Shown piece by piece: positions 46,028-58,000 of a DNA stretch of 64,000 bases; positions within the stretch are counted from its first letter, which is position 1; the number at the start of each line of letters is the position of its first letter. Position numbers and translations under genes: made by a program. The stretch is taken from positions 42,093,116 to 42,157,115 of the forward strand of contig NC_088301.1 in the NCBI RefSeq assembly GCF_032854445.1, given 5' to 3'. The stretch is from Liolophura sinensis. Lineage: Eukaryota; Mollusca; Polyplacophora; Chitonida; Chitonidae. A model generated the notes under the pieces. The model made no database searches. It worked only from the letters and a program-made list of their open reading frames with translations, and had not been told where the DNA came from.

Positions 46028-49000
46028 TAAGCTTATGTACCTCACAATGAATCTCAATAGGTTTTTTTTCCATATTGAATACTTATTATAGTATACTCCA
46101 TTGTCAGGGTTAATAGAGAAATGCAAGTGGACATCAGTGTTTGTAGTTAAACTGTCATGCCCAGCATTAAAAACATCCTTACATTTTGCCCATCAATTGA
46201 CGCTAACTTGATTTTGTCCCTAACAGTATGTCAGTTTGGCAGTCTCACTGAAGACTCCGCAGCAACATTGTAGGGTAGACACTGTTGACTCTCCAAAGCC
46301 CTTGGGCTGGTATTTAAGTGCAAACTTTTCTTTTGTTTTGTATTTTGATAACTTTTTCCGGGTGGGAAATGCTGACATCTGAAGCCCTTATTGATTTCAT
46401 TATTTTAAAGAAAGTAAAATAAATTGTTTCTTTGATAGACTTGTACACTCCGTTTTAGATAGCAAAACCTCGATGGTGTGTACTGAAGACTGTTGATGTG
46501 GAAAGAAAGGTCTCCCGTGACATGGTCAGATCATGATTTCTAGTCTCTAGTCTTTGATTTACATGTATATTCCCCTGAAGCTGCTAAGGCATTTGAATCC
46601 AATTGTCCTGTGACACTGTTCAAACACTTGACGTGCAATTATTCACCAAAATTTCCATCCTAAGTCAGTGATTTCGTCCCACTCTATTCCACACCTCCTC
46701 GTTTCAGCCATTCTCTTCCAGTAGCCCATGTAAAGCATTTCCACATTTAATTGTGGACATTTCTTGCTTTGTATTCATAACTGTCATTGTGTATGTTATA
46801 ATGGGCTACATAATTCAACATAAAATCCATTAAGTCATGTACTTGTAAGTCCTCCATGTGTGTATTTTGTTATCATATTAAAAAAAAATTTACACTACTT
46901 TAGCCATTATTTTAAAACATGAAATACTAGCAATAACTTTAATACATGTACAGGTGTATCACATTTATGATTTTTGATATTTATTTCTAGCTACATGTAT
47001 TCATAACATGTTAAATTTGTTATATTGGTGCATCACAATATATGATATCTCCATCATTTATTTAAAATGTAAGTATTTCTGGATTTCCCAGGCCATATTA
47101 TATTTCTGGGCTGTACACAATTTGTATCTGCGTGGTGTTTGTTGTCTTCAACTAAGCTGTACATAACTTTTTGGCAAGTGTTGTGAAAAGTTTATGCCAA
47201 ACCAGATACAAATGATACTCCTTGTGGTTCACATTGTTTTACATCTTTAAAGTTTCAGCCATATTTTGCATCAGATTTTAAAACTATGATCTCAATTAAT
47301 TATACCACCAGATGTGCATCTTTAATACATATGCAGACTTCATATTAAAGGAAACAAAGAGTTTGCTGTCTGAAATGATCAAGTTCAGAGAAGATTTCTG
47401 CAAAGGTGGTGTTTTTATTGTCACTGGTTGAAGAGACATCAAAATATTGTACACTAAAGACTAAAAGTGTTACGCTATGGATTATTCAGCTAAGTCAATA
47501 TTTAAATATTGTTCATGAATTTTCAACATTTTTTTTATATACTATACATTTTACACTTGATTTGAAACTATTGATCTTCCGTTAACTACCAGTGATTGTT
47601 CCCGGCAACACCGGTGTCGAATGGGGAATTCTACTCACTGAACAGTCTATTCAGTCTGTGATTGTATTTTTGGTAGCACCAATTAGTCACCCATCACTAT
47701 CAGCAAGCAGCTTTTACTATGTTCTATTTCCTTATTCTTATAATTGTGCAGGTAATTTCATTTCATATTTTTGTGGTTGTCATTTTTTTGTTTTTTTTTT
47801 TGTCATGAACTTAAATTCTGTAGAGGAGCTGTATATTTTAGTTGAGTTAATAATTTGTCACAAAGGTGTTGATATTCAGATTCACAGTTGTATTAATGTT
47901 CAATATTTGGTCTAAGCAGGTTGTATTTTTTCTGTAATTATTACTGCAGTATGGAAAAAAACACTGCTGTTGATCTGAAAAATGCATTTTATTGTTTTGC
48001 AGCATTTGTTTTTTTTTTTTCCTTTTTGTGGCCAGTAAATGTATTTACTTGTTGCCATGGTAACAAGAATATCAGTGAGAATGGTTAATAAATAAAAATG
48101 TATATATATTTATATATGTATCTTTTTTTTATTTCCTGATGTTTAGGTATGCTGCTGTAATTTTTGTCAGTCAATGTTAATGCATGAGTCTTGTTTCAAG
48201 ATTGGATAAATACTGGCATTGGTTTTTAGACAATTACAAACATATTTTGTGTTAATAGCACAATATGTGCTTGTACATTTTTTGCATCTGTCATTGTTTT
48301 ACTTAATCTATATTTTTAATGTAGCTTACATTGCAGCTTTGTACGGGTATTGTAATCCAGTTTATGTTCATGACCTGTTTAGCTAAATTGACAAAGGAAT
48401 GTCAGAATAGATGGTGAAAGAAAACAAAAAAAAAACATTACACATGGTATCAAATTTTCGCATGTGAAATCAAATCCGCAAAGGTCAAGCTTCAAATAAT
48501 GTGAATTGTAGAATTCATTTAAAATTAAATGGGTGTTTACCAGTATAGTACATTTAGCATGTTTGGTAAGGGAAATGCGTGTTCATACATAAAATCAAAG
48601 ATAAAACAAGTTGTGCTTTATTTTGCCTTTGAGCTCTTGTCAAAGAGAAGTTCTGAATGAAATTGTCCATAAACTAGGTTTTGATAGTCTTTACTGTTCT
48701 TTGTGTTGTTGTATGAAATGACTATGTCTAATCTTCAACATTCAGGACTGAACTTTTCTGTGCTGTATTGCTGTGCATAAGAAGGACTTAAGTGTCATGT
48801 TGTCTTCGGTTATTTATCAACTTGACCAAGAATCAGACTAATGTAATAATCATTCTTTTACTGCTGAGCAATAATCTCTCTTTGATCACTCACAGACTAC
48901 AGAGTACAAACAATATTATGGCGTGTATCATAGGTTTTTGATGGCATGACTTATGGGATGATCTCTCTGGATTATGAGATGATTTGAAGATATTCATTGC

Positions 49001-49445
49001 TGACTTCTTAGTGTCAAGATTTATACTAGGATGTGCCAATTCATGTCTGTTTTTGCATAGACAAAGTTTGATCTCAAACTGGGTTACCCCCCTTTGATTG
49101 CAGAGTGCATCGCTTTGTATGCTCTGCCTAGCAAATTGGTCACTATAAAAACTCATCATTATTCTGCTGTGGGAATAACAACCCAGTGATTGTTTATGAA
49201 TATGTACTAACATTTTAGCAGTCTAGAAAATAGCTTTTTTGTAGTACTTGTATCAATACATTTTTACATTTATGTATATTATGGTCATATTTACATGTGT
49301 AAGTTTAAATTATTTATGAACCTATACATGTACAGTAAGAAATGTTCACATTATAAGATACATGATGAAAGATATGGCTTGAATATGCATGGAATGTAAT
49401 GACAGTTCCATGATTAATGTATGAACTTCTGTGTTTTAATGTATA

Positions 49446-49451
49446 AATAAA
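49446..49451 (+). promoter_or_regulatory. Candidate distal poly(A) signal of TDG
   Basis: AATAAA is followed within 25 bp by GTCATTGTTTGCTGCC, a GU-rich downstream element. It would give a 3' UTR of about 3.4 kb. Confidence 0.5.
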
Positions 49452-49536
49452 GCGAGTATAATGTCATTGTTTGCTGCCATTTTTCTCTCTAATCAAAGGT
49501 TATTACTAACTGTTGCCTTACCAGCTTACATGTCCT

Positions 49537-49860
49537 TCTGTTGCCATATGGTTAGAGCATTTGCCTAGAAGTCAGGACCTGGGATCAAACCCAGGTCGGT
49601 CAAACCAAAGACTTTTTACTGCCCTGCTTGACACTCAGCACTGACAGGTTAGAGCAAGGAAACAGGACTGGTTGGCCCAGTGTCCGTGTAATATGACTGG
49701 GTGGGGTGTCATGTCTGGTGTCTTGGGCGGCTGCACTCTGGTGGCATAAACTCACCCTGCCAAAAGAAGACACAGTACATGTAGCCTACACACACCTTAT
49801 GACTTGTCGTATGGCTGAAATATTGTTAGGAAAAACGTTAGACCATAACAACCATATGTG
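49537..49860 (+). repeat. tRNA-derived SINE, second family (S2)
   Basis: A tRNA-like head, CATATGGTTAGAGCATTTGC then GGGATCAAACCCAGGTCGGT, carries A-box-like and B-box-like motifs. A body and a 3' end ACGTTAGACCATAACAACC follow. It is unrelated to S1 in body sequence. Confidence 0.7.
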
Positions 49861-50174
49861 CTCTAGATCTACCGCACAACTGTTCTGTAGTTGCATTTAT
49901 GTATACACCCAATAAGAACAAAGTACGCAGTATTTTTTTTATTTGATTGGTACACGTTTTTATCATGCTAAAGAACTGTTCACGTAAGCTACATAGGTGC
50001 AGGAAACTCGGGTAAACTATGGCTTTTTGTAAAGTACACTTACAGTACTTGACAATCAAACTGCCCGACTTCAGGCCCTAAGGTGTTTGGTGGATTCGAG
50101 CCCGACGTACTCTATATAGCCTTCAATCTTTTTTTCTCAAAAAAAAAAAAAATGAAATAAGATAGTCATCACTG

Positions 50175-50280
50175 GATTATGTGACGGTTCCCTCTCACCA
50201 TATATAATACTGACCGCTGTCGTGTAAGTCAAATATTCTTGAGCACCGCGTAAAACATCAATCAAATTAACAAATACAAT
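50175..50280 (+). repeat. SINE S1 fragment, 3' end
   Basis: CCCTCTCACCATATATAATA, then GCTGTCGTGTAAGTCAAATA, TTCTTGAGCACCGCGTAAAA and CATCAATCAAATTAAC match the S1 tail. Confidence 0.85.
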
Positions 50281-51175
50281 GTAGTTACGCACTGGCTGCT
50301 TTGGTTTGATACCTCGCGCTGGTAAGAACACCCCCGCTAGACTTCATCGTCTGTCATGTCTGCTTTTTGTTACGAGAGGAGACTTACATAAATACAGAAA
50401 AAGCCACGTGGTCGAAAAACGCGGGAAGGGTTGTCAGTAGTTGTCGAGCTTGCAGATTTCTCAGGGATCGTCCCAAAGCAATGTGAATTGATCAGGATAG
50501 GTGAGAAATCGTATGAATTATGTAATGTTTCACCCCAGGTTAGCTACGTTAGTTTGATGACGTTTTCAAAGATATATTTGTTGTTTGTATGGCATCGTTT
50601 AATCTGATTAACTATATGAAGATTATCGCAAGGTGTGCGTCGTATCAAACAACAACAACAACACCATGTAAACGCAGTTGATCTCGGCAGGGCCGAACTT
50701 GCCCTTTCATTAAGCACGTTCCCATGGAACAAAGGGGGGATTTACATGCGTTAGATAAGTAAAAGTACGAAATCGGATTTGTAAACTAATTGTGGTGTTG
50801 TCTGTCTTTTGCATGTGAAAAATAGCTCTGTTGTTTGGCCCAGGATACACGTGCTGTTTTCGTTCAGGACTGTGCTTACATAACATTACCCTGAGTATGA
50901 ATAGTCCATCTAGATGGACTCAGTGTGATATTCTAAAATTCTGACTTAGCATCCACCATTGTTTTTGCCTAGTTACACGTAGACTAGTTGAGCTCTATTT
51001 TCAACAATTTGTATTCGTTTATACATTCTGGATTTTTTAATGCACCTCATGCATACAACGATTGTGAACAGAGGGAAGTCAACATTGGTGTAGATTTTCC
51101 GCAAATAATGAAACAGAAATAGGGTTAAACTTGAATGAGTGATTGAAAATATCCCTCTCTTCTCAATCCTCACAG

Positions 51176-51297
51176 GAATTTGGCCTGTGGCAGTGCTGCC
51201 ATTTTAGAGTGGATTTAAAATCCAACTTCTTTCCCCAAAGTGCCTTGCAGAATGGACTACCAGGATTGTTAGGTTCAGTCATTCCATGTTCAGACAG
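51176..51297 (+). other. Candidate 5' non-coding exon of XPC
   Basis: The segment has an acceptor-like TCCTCACAG at its left edge and a donor CAG/GTAAAT at its right. The XPC coding exon itself appears to begin at 51962, after TTCTGTTCCAG. Splicing together of these exons is inference only. Confidence 0.3.
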
Positions 51298-51420
51298 GTA
51301 AATATTAGAAATTGTTGAAATTCAACAACTTTAACGTTTAATTTAATTGAACTACACACCAATTTCACGAAAATAACAACTTGCTGTCTATTTGGTATGC
51401 GCTGATTTGCTTAATCCCGA

Positions 51421-51809
51421 AAGACTGCAACTCCTTTTTTGAACTGGCCTAGCATCGTTGGAGTCTCGACACTAATGATGTTAATTTCGTACTCAAAGAA
51501 AGTCCAGGCCAATGTTCTTTGTTATTGCATAAGTCAGGCCTTTTGCGTAGCTGCTCAAGATGGTGACAGTGGTCAAGGAGTGAGAGCGCCTGGAAGCCTT
51601 CATGGATAAAATAAATCTATTCTGAAGCGAGTAGGGACATGTGATGGTGCATTGGGAAGCAGGTTTTTAGGTTGGTGACTTTTATTTGCACAAGACTTAT
51701 TTGATAACAAAGAAAATCAACCTGGACCTTCATTGAGTATGAAATTAACACTGTTACCATAAATGCTTCAATGATGCTAGGCCAGAATAAAAAATGGAGT
51801 TAGAGACTT
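51421..51809. mobile_element. Foldback (long terminal inverted repeat) element, MITE-like
   Basis: The segment 51421-51531 (AAGACTGCAACTCCTTTTTT, GGCCTAGCATCGTTGGAGT, GTTAATTTCGTACTCAAAG) recurs as an imperfect reverse complement at 51699-51809 (CATTGAGTATGAAATTAAC, AATGATGCTAGGCCAG, GGAGTTAGAGACTTTT). The spacer is about 165 bp with no open reading frame of note. The layout is that of a non-autonomous DNA transposon or foldback element. It lies in a probable XPC 5' intron. Confidence 0.75.
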
Positions 51810-52035
51810 TTGAGGCTCTCCTGGCCCACCTAGCAGCCTCATTTACATATTAACCTTTTGAATATTGTGTATTTCATTATGTAAGAATTGATTTCAAAAT
51901 ATTCATTGGACGTCAAACCACTTTAAAGCTGACATGAGAGAGGATAACATTTCTGTTCCAGGATTAAACAAACAAGAATTTATACTGGACTACCGGTATA
52001 AACTTACTTACACCTGAGGTACAAGAGAATTAAAC

Positions 52036-55000
52036 ATGCCTTGCAAAAGACGCAAGCGTAAGCTCCCAGTGCCAGAGGATTTGGGTCACGGTTCTCCTGG
52101 CAAAGTTTGTGTCAAATCTCAGAACCTTGATGCACAGAGATCAGAGGCCAAAGAGGGGAGCAGCAACAGTACATCTGAGGATGATATGTTTGCTGTTTTG
52201 ATGCGCATGGAGGGGCCAGGTGTTGCGAGAGAGGGGAGCAGTGCCATGGATTGGAATGGTGACTCTAGTGAAGAGGAGTGTGAATGGGAAGAGGTGCCAG
52301 GTTGGTTAAGTTATAATAACTAATGTTAAAAAAAGGTGTGAAATTTTTGTTGTTAACATATTGTGGTAATGCAAGAATTATGAACAAGGGGAGATGACTT
52401 ACTAAACTGAAATACAGTAGAGGTATACAGAGGCCTAGTATATATACTTAATGACCAGTCAAATTTTGTTACATGTTTTCTCTTTTTTTTGGAGAAATTC
52501 AGATTACCAGTGTTTGTACGAATGTTAACAGTACAATCTGTCAGGTCCTAAGTTCCATATGTTCTTGTAGACCATCCTTTACTAAGCACTGAGAAGTCCC
52601 AGTTGCCATCAGGCTCAGTTAAGATACGACTTGAGGTTCCTGACATTATGAAGAAGAAACGGTAAACAAAAACTTTTCTTTATTATAAATTGAACAAAAA
52701 TGTAATATACTGTATGTTACCTAAGTTGAAGCCTGTAAAAATGTGCGTTCAGTAGCACATAAGGGCATCTAACATAGAGTTTGGACGCCAACAATAGTTT
52801 TTCTGACAGAAACCATTGTATTTCACCTAAAGTTTGCTATGTAAAATGCACTTTAAAGAGCACATAAAGGCCTTCAAATGATACTTTTGATGGCAACACT
52901 TGAATTTTTCTGTTAAGAAAAGTCGAAGGATGCTAGTGCATTAATCAGTTTTCTGTCATTTTGTTGAGATGGGTGAGGTCAGGGAATTGGGTGTAATGAA
53001 ACCTCAGTAAATACTATTCATTTTTGGCTGCCATTGCCATTTTTTGTTGTCTACATGTTTTGCAAGGGATATAAAACTTAACGTTGACGCAACATTTCTT
53101 TTGAGCCCATTTGACCTGTGTGACAAAGCACTGATTCATATATTTTTCTTTTCCTTTTTGTGTTAAGCATATCCCATGCCTCTGTATTTTAGTGATGGAG
53201 TGTGGCACACTTCTAGTTAATGACTATTTATGATGTAGGACATAAGAAAAAAAAACATGAAAATAAATGTTGTACTTACAAGAGAGTTTTTCAGAACATT
53301 TTAACCATAACTAAGTGTTGTTGTTTCCTTTCCAATAACATTTCATATTTCCAGAAAACGAGATGCTTCATGGAGGGAAAAATATTATTCTCAACTTCTC
53401 AATCGCTACCTGAAAAATCGCCAGATCTCCCTGCATAAGGTACAAGATTACATAGAAGTGGAGCTTTCCTGTTTTGTTTTTACATGTGTTTATTCCATGT
53501 GTATGTAAAGAAATCACAATTAATCTTGGGATTAATTCTGTAGTGGAATGTTACATTCTGGTCTTTTAAGTGCAAGGTGAGAATCCAATGGAAAGGTATA
53601 TTCACATATATAGTACTAGTATGTGAAAAATGGCATTGAACACCCATGAATTAATCAATAAAATCTGTTATTCAGGTGCACCTGCTCTGCCTCTTGGCTC
53701 ACGGATTACATTGCGTCCATCTGTGCAATAGCCCCGTAATAAGAGCCCTGGCTCTGTCTTTGGAACCATGTGACATTCCCAGGAAGCGTGTCCGCTTGGT
53801 GGAACTCCCAACTCTGACAAAACTGACCAAGTACTTTTTTGGATTGATAGTGATTGACCCTGAGCAGCATAAATCACCTGTAAATGAGGTAAATACGACC
53901 TTGAGAAAGAACATGCAAGCTTTGGAAGAGTAACTCATTGCCACCAAGGTAAAAAGAGACACTTTGCCATCAGTTTCAACTGCATATGTGGACAATCAAA
54001 GTGCTGTGATAAGTATGGAAGTGCATCTGAAATTAGCAGGTTGAAACCTGGACGTGAGAAGAGAATCCATGATAAAACCATAAAAAAATATCCATCCACA
54101 AGAACGGAAGAGTGGATTTCCACTAAATAAAACATACCTACTTGCTGTGGGTAGTAGTTGTCGTCTTCTGCCGGTGCAGTAGTTTGTGGTTGGGGTTTAA
54201 ATTGTCACACTTTGTAAAGTGTCAGGCCTTCATCACAATATGGACTTTACTCTTTCAGGATACACTTGTGAGGAAGTTCTGTACAAAAGTGGCCACAGAA
54301 AAAGAATTTGTTTTGGTGAGTTTGATTAATTGGTGTGATTTTTGTTTGACAAGATTATTGTAAAATTGTACAGATCAAATTAGCTTTACCTTATAATGTA
54401 ATTCATTGATGTAAAATGTGTAATGAAATTTACTTTGAAAGTGTGGAAAATCCTGAGAAGACTTCAGCTTCAAAAGTCTTTTCATACAGTTAAATAACCT
54501 GATAGCAGATCCTTTTTTTGTTTTTGTTTTTTTCTGATTTAAATCTCACTCCATGGAAATATCACAGGGTAATTTGTCTGTTATTTTGTATAATGTTAAT
54601 CTCTGCTTCTCTGTTTCAGCTTTTCTTTGCCTTTCTATCCATGCTAGGATTTGACACTCGACTTATAATGTCACTTGTCCCATTATCTCCGAAAGTACCT
54701 TTGCAGGTAACTAATGTCACAGAATAACTCCTGAGCAGTTACCTGGATTTGTATAACTATTACAAGTATTAGTATATCAAACTGAAATTTCCATTGAATG
54801 ATCTTGATACATTAGTGTATTAGCCAGTATATTCTGAGCTGTACTATAAGTGAAATATTCTTGAGCATTGTGTAGAATACCAGTCAATAAATAAATAAAT
54901 GTATAGGCTGGAATCAGGTTCATGCTAAATTCTTTGGCCTTAGGTGGGAAAAACTCCTGCCAATATACATGTTGCTTGCCCAAGGAGGGTGGGTTTCATT

Positions 55001-58000
55001 GCCCAGTCTCTGTCCACCAACCCATAACATATTGGCAGTATATTGAGCTGGGGGTGTAGGGCGACATTAAAAAAGAGGCATCGGATAGGTAACAATAGTG
55101 TGAAGGAGGGTAATACATGTGTATATTTAGGAATAAAGGAAGACAAATTTTGGTGTAAGTGAAGGATTGGATTGTAAAAAAATCCTGGCACTTTTATAAA
55201 ATACACTTGAACCTAGGGTTTGCTGATAAGAGAAAGGATTGTCCTTTGGTTTCATGTACCAGTAATCCACATAACATCCAGTTCAGTTGCAAAGAATCGA
55301 AAGCTTGGACATGATAATGTATTAGAAAAATCCCAGATGACATTATTTATGTTATCTGGGATTGGTCTGTTTTGATAGGATAGTTTTGACTAGCACTGTA
55401 TGTGGAAAGTATAACACATGTATGTACATTCCAAAAGGTTCTTGTAATTCTGCATTTTATTTTCTTGGCCTCAGAAAGTGGCCAGTGGTGAAGGACAGAA
55501 TTCTGGCAAAGAGAAGAAGAAAGCTGAGAAGACTCGGGTAAAAGACCATGCAGACTCAGCCATAGCTTGTAGCAGCAAAGATACCTCTGGTGGCAAGTCA
55601 TTGCATTCATCAAAGTCTGCTAAAGGGAAACTTTCTAAAGCAGCGAGAAGTGAGGATAATCATGATTCAAGCAGAAAACAGTCTAAATATTTTAAGGAAA
55701 GACATAATCTCAAGAAAAAAGGGAGTGAAAAGAAAGCTAAAGGACAGACTGCTGAGAAGATGGAAAAAATCCCAAAAGTATTGAAAAGTGGAGGAGAAAA
55801 GGAATCTCATTCTGGTTCTCGCTCATCAGAACCTCGGCGGTCTTCTCGTAATTTTCGAAGTAAAACGAGAGAATGTGGTGACAGCAATTATTCCCATGAA
55901 AAGACAAAAACTGAAAGATCTGCAAGGAAAGGAAAGGCAAACAAAGAACAGACAATGGAGCCAGAAGAGATTTTGTTGAGGTAAGTCTTCTAAATTCTGC
56001 CATGAAATTCTTCTCTTATTTTTGTTTTCCTGCTAGTGTATGTGTCTATAATAAAGAAATCTGGGTATGTTTTTGCAATTTTTTTTTTTTTTTTTTTCTT
56101 TTTTGTACCTCAAAATATACATCATCATCAGTGTGTCTGTATACATAAATGTGTAATGGTTTGCATAATGGATTATACATGTATGTTTGTTTTATTTTTT
56201 TTCACATGGATTTGTCTGTAGAAACGCATGACAATTTACTTCATTGGCGGTCACTGTAAATGTGATGCATCATATATTGGGTCTGTATAAATTTGTGATG
56301 CCATGTATCCTCAGTTCTTCTGACGATTTTGAGGAAGAACCTGCCAAGTCAAGGACTCCTACTTACAGTTTGAAGAAGAAGTACAAGGGAAAAAATGTGC
56401 CCAGGAAGATACTGTCTTCTGAGTCCTCAGAAGAAAGCCTTATGCAGACAGAGGATGAGCAAATAACTCAAGGTCAGTCACATTTAACAACTGTATGTGG
56501 AAATGATCAACAAATTTTGAAGTTTTTTAGTTTTTACCCCTCAGCCAATATTGGCTCAATGATTTCCAGCGACCTTGACCTTTTTTCAAGGTCATTGGGG
56601 TCATATAGGTTAAATTTTATGAAAGGCTTGCAAATATGATGTCTGCAGAGAGGTTTATGCCAAATTCACAAAACTTACACCAAATTTACACTTTGTCTTG
56701 AGGAAGAACCGTATTGATCTTCAATGACATTGACCTTTTTCTTCAAGGTCATTGAAGTCATTTAGGTTAAATTTTCTAAAAGGCTTGCAAACATGATATT
56801 TCTAGAGAGGTTTATGCCAAATTCAAGAAACTTAAAGCACACATACACTTTGACTCTTTTTTTCAGTGACCTTGATTTTTTCTTCTAGGTAATTGGGGTC
56901 ATTAAAGTTAAATTTTATAAAGGCTTGTAAACATGCTAGAAATGAGACACCTAAATTTAAGGGTGATGTAAAGGGATATGTTTTGTGTAGGGGCCGACAC
57001 TGTTTTGTGACCTATAGTGGGTGGAAATCGTCTTCAACAATGTTATTCAGTCACATTTATAGCAATAACGTCAGACACAAATATACAGAATATCGAATGT
57101 AATTTAATGATTAATATTCTAATTAGCACTATATTCCCATGTTAAAATCAACGAAACAATATTATTTAGAACAGTCCATATATATGAAAATTATCTGAAT
57201 GACTTTTCATTCAAATGTGATCAGTCCTGATACTTTTAGAATGAAGAAAACATAATAATATGTAAAATGTGTGAGCCCTTTGTCTTTACATGACAATGTG
57301 GTTATATGTAACTGAAAGTAGTTCTATCGGCAGTCAGATGGTTAAGATAATTGTATGGGTTTGGGATTCCCATACACTTTGGTGGAAGGTGACGTCCCTC
57401 AGAGGACAAAGAAGTTGCATAGGTTGCATAAGATAAAGGGGAATAGAATCATGGGTGAGCGAATGAGAGGATCAGTCCATCACTCTGGCTTTTGTAGAGG
57501 TGATCAAAATTTTCATCTCCTGACTGAAAATCCAGGGGAACGATTTGGCGATCTTCTAGTTCGTCCTTATGTCGAGGCCTGCTTTGCCAATTATAATTGT
57601 ATATTTTGAATCTTGGTTGAAGTGCAAGAACAATGTCTCCTGGGGGAAGAACATATTTATTATAAATTTATGGTCAGTGAGATTTTGTTGGATCTGATAC
57701 AAATAGTGATATCACATATTCTTGACTTCCTCTTCTGTCAAATGTGGGAAGGTCTGCCAGCAGCCTGAGGAAGACTGTTGGATTTCCCTAGGCTCTGCCC
57801 AGCTTTTTCCCCACCATAAAGATGGTTTATCTTATTGAAATGTTCTTGAGTATGGTGTAAACATCAGCTGTTGGAGTTTGTAAGCAAAATTTGTTAAATA
57901 ATGTAAGTTTATTTATGAAAAAAGTCATTCAAATGTTGTCTCACAACTTTTTTTTTTCCTTCAGGAACATATTTATGGGTGGAGGTCTACTTGGAAACTG

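Larger units (their letters stand above)
46028..52035. other. TDG 3' UTR and TDG-XPC spacer
   Basis: Up to 49451 this is probably TDG 3' UTR: AT-rich, no exon signals, ending in AATAAA at 49446-49451 (earlier AATAAA sites near 48088 could also be used). Beyond it are a tRNA-like SINE (49537-49860), an S1 fragment (50175-50280), probable XPC promoter and 5' UTR exons (50400-52035), and a foldback element (51421-51809). Confidence 0.55.

Noticed and set aside
47592-47915. Open frame of 107 codons in the TDG 3' UTR
   Set aside because: Its first codon is not ATG, it is low-complexity and T-rich, and it has no recognisable domain.
56078-56102. Long T tract as a retroposon tail
   Set aside because: A simple polypyrimidine run in an XPC intron with no adjacent element body or target duplication.
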